Positions 61,609 through 64,000 of a stretch of 64,000 nucleotides of DNA are shown piece by piece. The DNA is taken from assembly GCF_020360975.1 (NCBI RefSeq), contig NW_025408679.1, positions 496,001 through 560,000 of the forward strand, in the 5' to 3' direction. The notes beneath the pieces were generated by a model. That model did no database searches. It was given only the letters and a program-made list of their open reading frames with translations, and had not been told where the DNA came from. The translations under genes were made by a program, and so were the position numbers. How positions within the stretch are numbered: the stretch's first letter is position 1; each line of letters opens with the position of its first letter. This DNA comes from Hirsutella rhossiliensis (lineage: Eukaryota > Ascomycota > Sordariomycetes > Hypocreales > Ophiocordycipitaceae).

Positions 61609-62390
61609 TACTTATATAGTAAAGAAGCTTTTAAAGTAGCGGAAAATTAGTCTCTATACTTTGGGGCTACCTATTAAATTAGCTAACCTTCTTACTAGCT
61701 AGACTAAGCTAGTAGCTTAGAGCGTCCCTAACCTCTTAGAGACCCTATCCTTAATATCTTTACTATAAAGGCTAAGAACTTTAGCGGGATCGATATCCTA
61801 GGGCAGCCTAGGTAGCTAGCACCCTAGGCCTAACCTAGAAGGTAGGATCTATAATCTTTATAGTCCTTTTAAAGGCTATAAAGGCTAAATACTAAAAAAA
61901 GGGCCTTTATATAGTAGGTCTATAGCTTTAAGTTAAGGCTTATAAGGAATATACTATATATATATAGTACTATAAGTGCCTTTCCTTTAGCTATAACTCT
62001 TAGACTTACTAGTAGCTTATTAAGTATACCTTTTTACTTAGAAAAGTACTTAAGTCTAGCTCTTAAGGCATAGACCTTATTAATAATACAGTTTATTTAA
62101 AAAGCTCGCTTAAAAGAGTATTATATATTATTATAACTTAACGAGGGTCCTAAAGACCTTAGAAGGGTCTTAGTAGGCTATAGACTAATATATAGCTATT
62201 AAAGGTTAGGCTTACGCCTATACGCACTAATAGGCGCGCCCCTTATCCCTATAAGCAGAGACGATACTATCGCCGTATCCGGAGGCATCGAATACGGTAG
62301 TCGACCTAAGGGATGCTAAGGAAGTTACTAGACGGATCCGTAACTATAAGCTGCCGGATTAATAGGAAACCTACCCCCATACTTTATATA
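61609..62390. other. Right margin of the RIP island
   Basis: Still CA/TG-poor to about 62,230, then mixed. 62075-62125 resembles the flank of the 110-bp repeat at 12000-12050. A TATATATATATA run at 62379-62397 marks the end. No gene recognised. Confidence 0.5.
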
Positions 62391-64000
62391 TATATATAGT
62401 CACACCCACGGACTCCGTCTTTTAGGCAGGACAGCGCAATCTACACCTCTTTCTTCAATGCAAAGACCCAATAACTAGTAATAACGGGCGTCCGGACCTT
62501 TTAGGCGCGTCCGGCTATTTTCCGCCCAACTAAGGGGTGTGCCTTAGGTGGCCCCTGCAGGACCTAGCCAACGGTATATATCTCCAGCGTTTGAGCCGCG
62601 ATGAAGCGACAGGGCGCTGGACATGGCCTCGAGACACGGGGGCGAGGCATCAAACTATCCTGCCGACTGACGGGACCGGCAATTCAAGCCCCTTTTGGCT
62701 CTTTCTTCTGACCTGGCCTGCTTCTCGGACGCCTGCATGGGGCCCAGCTCAAAAGTCCCAAAGGCTGGTTGCAGGTCGGTGTCGCGAGCCGCGGCAACTC
62801 AGCAAAGGAAGAAGACAACGAGGCCTGGCCGCATCGACCCTACATTTCTGCAGGGTCACTTCCGCCCGGCGATCAATACGATGCCGGGAACTTTCCCGCT
62901 TCGGTTGACATTGTCGGGTATCGGTGTCATCTGGATGCGACGCTGTGAGGTTGATCATCGGGAGTCGGCTACCGGCTTTGGAAAGGGGAGAACTGCTGCG
63001 GAGAGCCCTCTCTTACTCTTACATACGAATGCCCGAGTCCGAACTCGGCAGGTAGAGATGAAGGGCCGATGGGCGATGAGGGATGACGAGGGGGCGACCA
63101 GCCAACGTCGCCAGGCGTGCCAAGTCCCCAGGGTGCCGGGCTTATTCAGGGATTCTCAAGGGTATTACTATGGGTGCATGGCGATGCTTTGTGGTAGATG
63201 GCGTACGTCTCTTTGCGGCCCGAGGAAAGGGTAGCGCGAGACAAGGCGAGAGCGAGAGAAGGACGTCAGCGAAGAGCACCAAGTCTGTGAGGGTGGCCGG
63301 TGAGAGAAACGGGCGTGGTCTCGGCTCAACTCGTGTCCGTCCGAGAGGCTGTATGACAGGGACAATGACGACGATGAGACCAGCCGCAAACGGGAGGCCT
63401 CTGGTCGACATTGCAGCGAGGCTTTTCGGCCGCTGTTTTGCAGCTCATTCGATTGCATTGTTGAGATGGACAGAGCAAGATGGATGGACAGATACTTGAG
63501 ACAGATCAGGGGAGGCGTGACGATGAGATGTTTGCATCAAGTGGGAATCAAGCGAGCCTGGTTCACGCAGAGATATCTGAACCGCCATATTGCACTGATC
63601 TGTCCAGCGGAAGACTCGGGGCGTTGCATGTGTGATGTAAGCTGTGTGGTCGCATTTGCCGCTGTTGCATGCAGGTGATGCTGACCATGGGCCGCGAGCT
63701 ATCGATTCACCACGAATGGGATGGGCGTGGCGGACAGGCCGAGAGACAAAACATTGAGAGAGGAGAGAGAGATGTGTATAAACGCTGAGAGAGGAGAGTG
63801 GGATGTTTATAAACATTGGGGGAGAGGGGGAGAGACAAACGTTGTGAGTGTGAGAGAGAGCAACATTGTGAGTGAGCGGGAGAGCGACAAACAGTGTGAG
63901 AGGAAGAGAGAGAAGCGAGAAAGGCACCAGGACAGCAACGATAAGGGCGTTCCTGTCCAGGACAGCTTGCGTGATTGTCCGGGATATCCGTTTCAGCCCG
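62391..64000. other. Non-RIP, GC-rich unique-looking DNA; no supported gene
   Basis: Normal frequencies of CA, TG and CG. Several overlapping open frames of 70-179 codons exist on both strands, for example plus 62695-63234 and minus 63445-63927. They overlap each other, have no recognisable domain and no clear splice or start context, as expected by chance in GC-rich DNA. The stretch could be the untranslated or promoter region of a gene beyond the window. Confidence 0.6.
63750..63925. repeat. Purine-rich minisatellite
   Basis: Imperfect units of roughly 30 bases containing GAGAGAGGAGAG and either ATGTTTATAAAC or GACAAACGTTGTGAG. The plus strand is almost all purine. Confidence 0.75.

Noticed and set aside
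1..62300. AT-rich mitochondrial or plasmid origin for the TA-rich DNA
   Set aside because: CpG is well kept while CpA/TpG are missing, and the sequence is full of nuclear-type LTR elements with target duplications. This is RIP, not organellar composition.
62537..63927. Overlapping open frames of 69-179 codons on both strands in the GC-rich end
   Set aside because: They overlap one another in several frames, have low-complexity or arbitrary composition, no recognisable domain and no splice or start context. The minus frame at 63445-63927 is largely translation of the purine-rich minisatellite.

Overview
This window looks like a heterochromatic repeat island from a filamentous ascomycete (Pezizomycotina; the lineage cannot be fixed from sequence alone). 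From base 1 to about 62,300 the dinucleotides CpA and TpG are almost absent and TpA is everywhere. That is the signature of repeat-induced point mutation (RIP), which turns CAA, CAG and TGG codons into stops. At about 62,300-62,400 the composition changes abruptly to ordinary GC-rich DNA with normal CA and TG, which continues to the window end. I found no convincing intact host gene.

The island can be read as one stack of nested transposons, resolved from terminal repeats and target-site duplications (TSDs). Element P (1-3474, truncated by the window edge) is a chromodomain Ty3/gypsy element inserted in a second copy, Q (3475-3721, resuming at 58254 and ending at 59877). Q is split by element E (3722-58252), which has short LTRs of about 176 bp. 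E's left LTR contains a DNA transposon with terminal inverted repeats, T (3897-10656), which contains a Ty1/copia element, K1 (4775-10143). E's interior contains gypsy element A (14773-38327, plus strand), which contains B (18001-33672, minus), which contains C (22463-30295, plus). It also holds LINE sequence on the minus strand, split by copia element K2 (42034-48337, minus). E's right LTR contains gypsy element D (50386-58248, plus). TSDs are exact for A (AGCTA), B (TAAAG), C (TAAAA), D (AATAT), K2 (TTTAT) and T (CTTTATAA), giving a five-level nest Q > E > A > B > C. C, the innermost, is also the least RIP-degraded of the gypsy copies.

A, B, C and D are one family: long Gag, then protease, reverse transcriptase, RNase H, integrase and a C-terminal chromodomain. 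All four also carry an antisense reading frame that converges on the 3' end of pol. It is 209 codons in B and C, one base shorter in D, and 195 codons with a different sequence in A. Both versions show exactly the Cys spacing of a Gal4-type Zn(II)2Cys6 cluster (C-x2-C-x6-C-x8-C-x2-C-x6-C, with RIP Cys-to-Tyr changes) followed by a Lys/Glu/Arg-rich, probably coiled-coil region. This is the most interesting signal in the window. A differs from B, C and D over one continuous module (antisense gene, polypurine tract, U3), which looks like a module swap.

The last 1.6 kb (62,390-64,000) is single-copy-like DNA with a purine-rich minisatellite near 63.75-63.92 kb and no ORF I can support.
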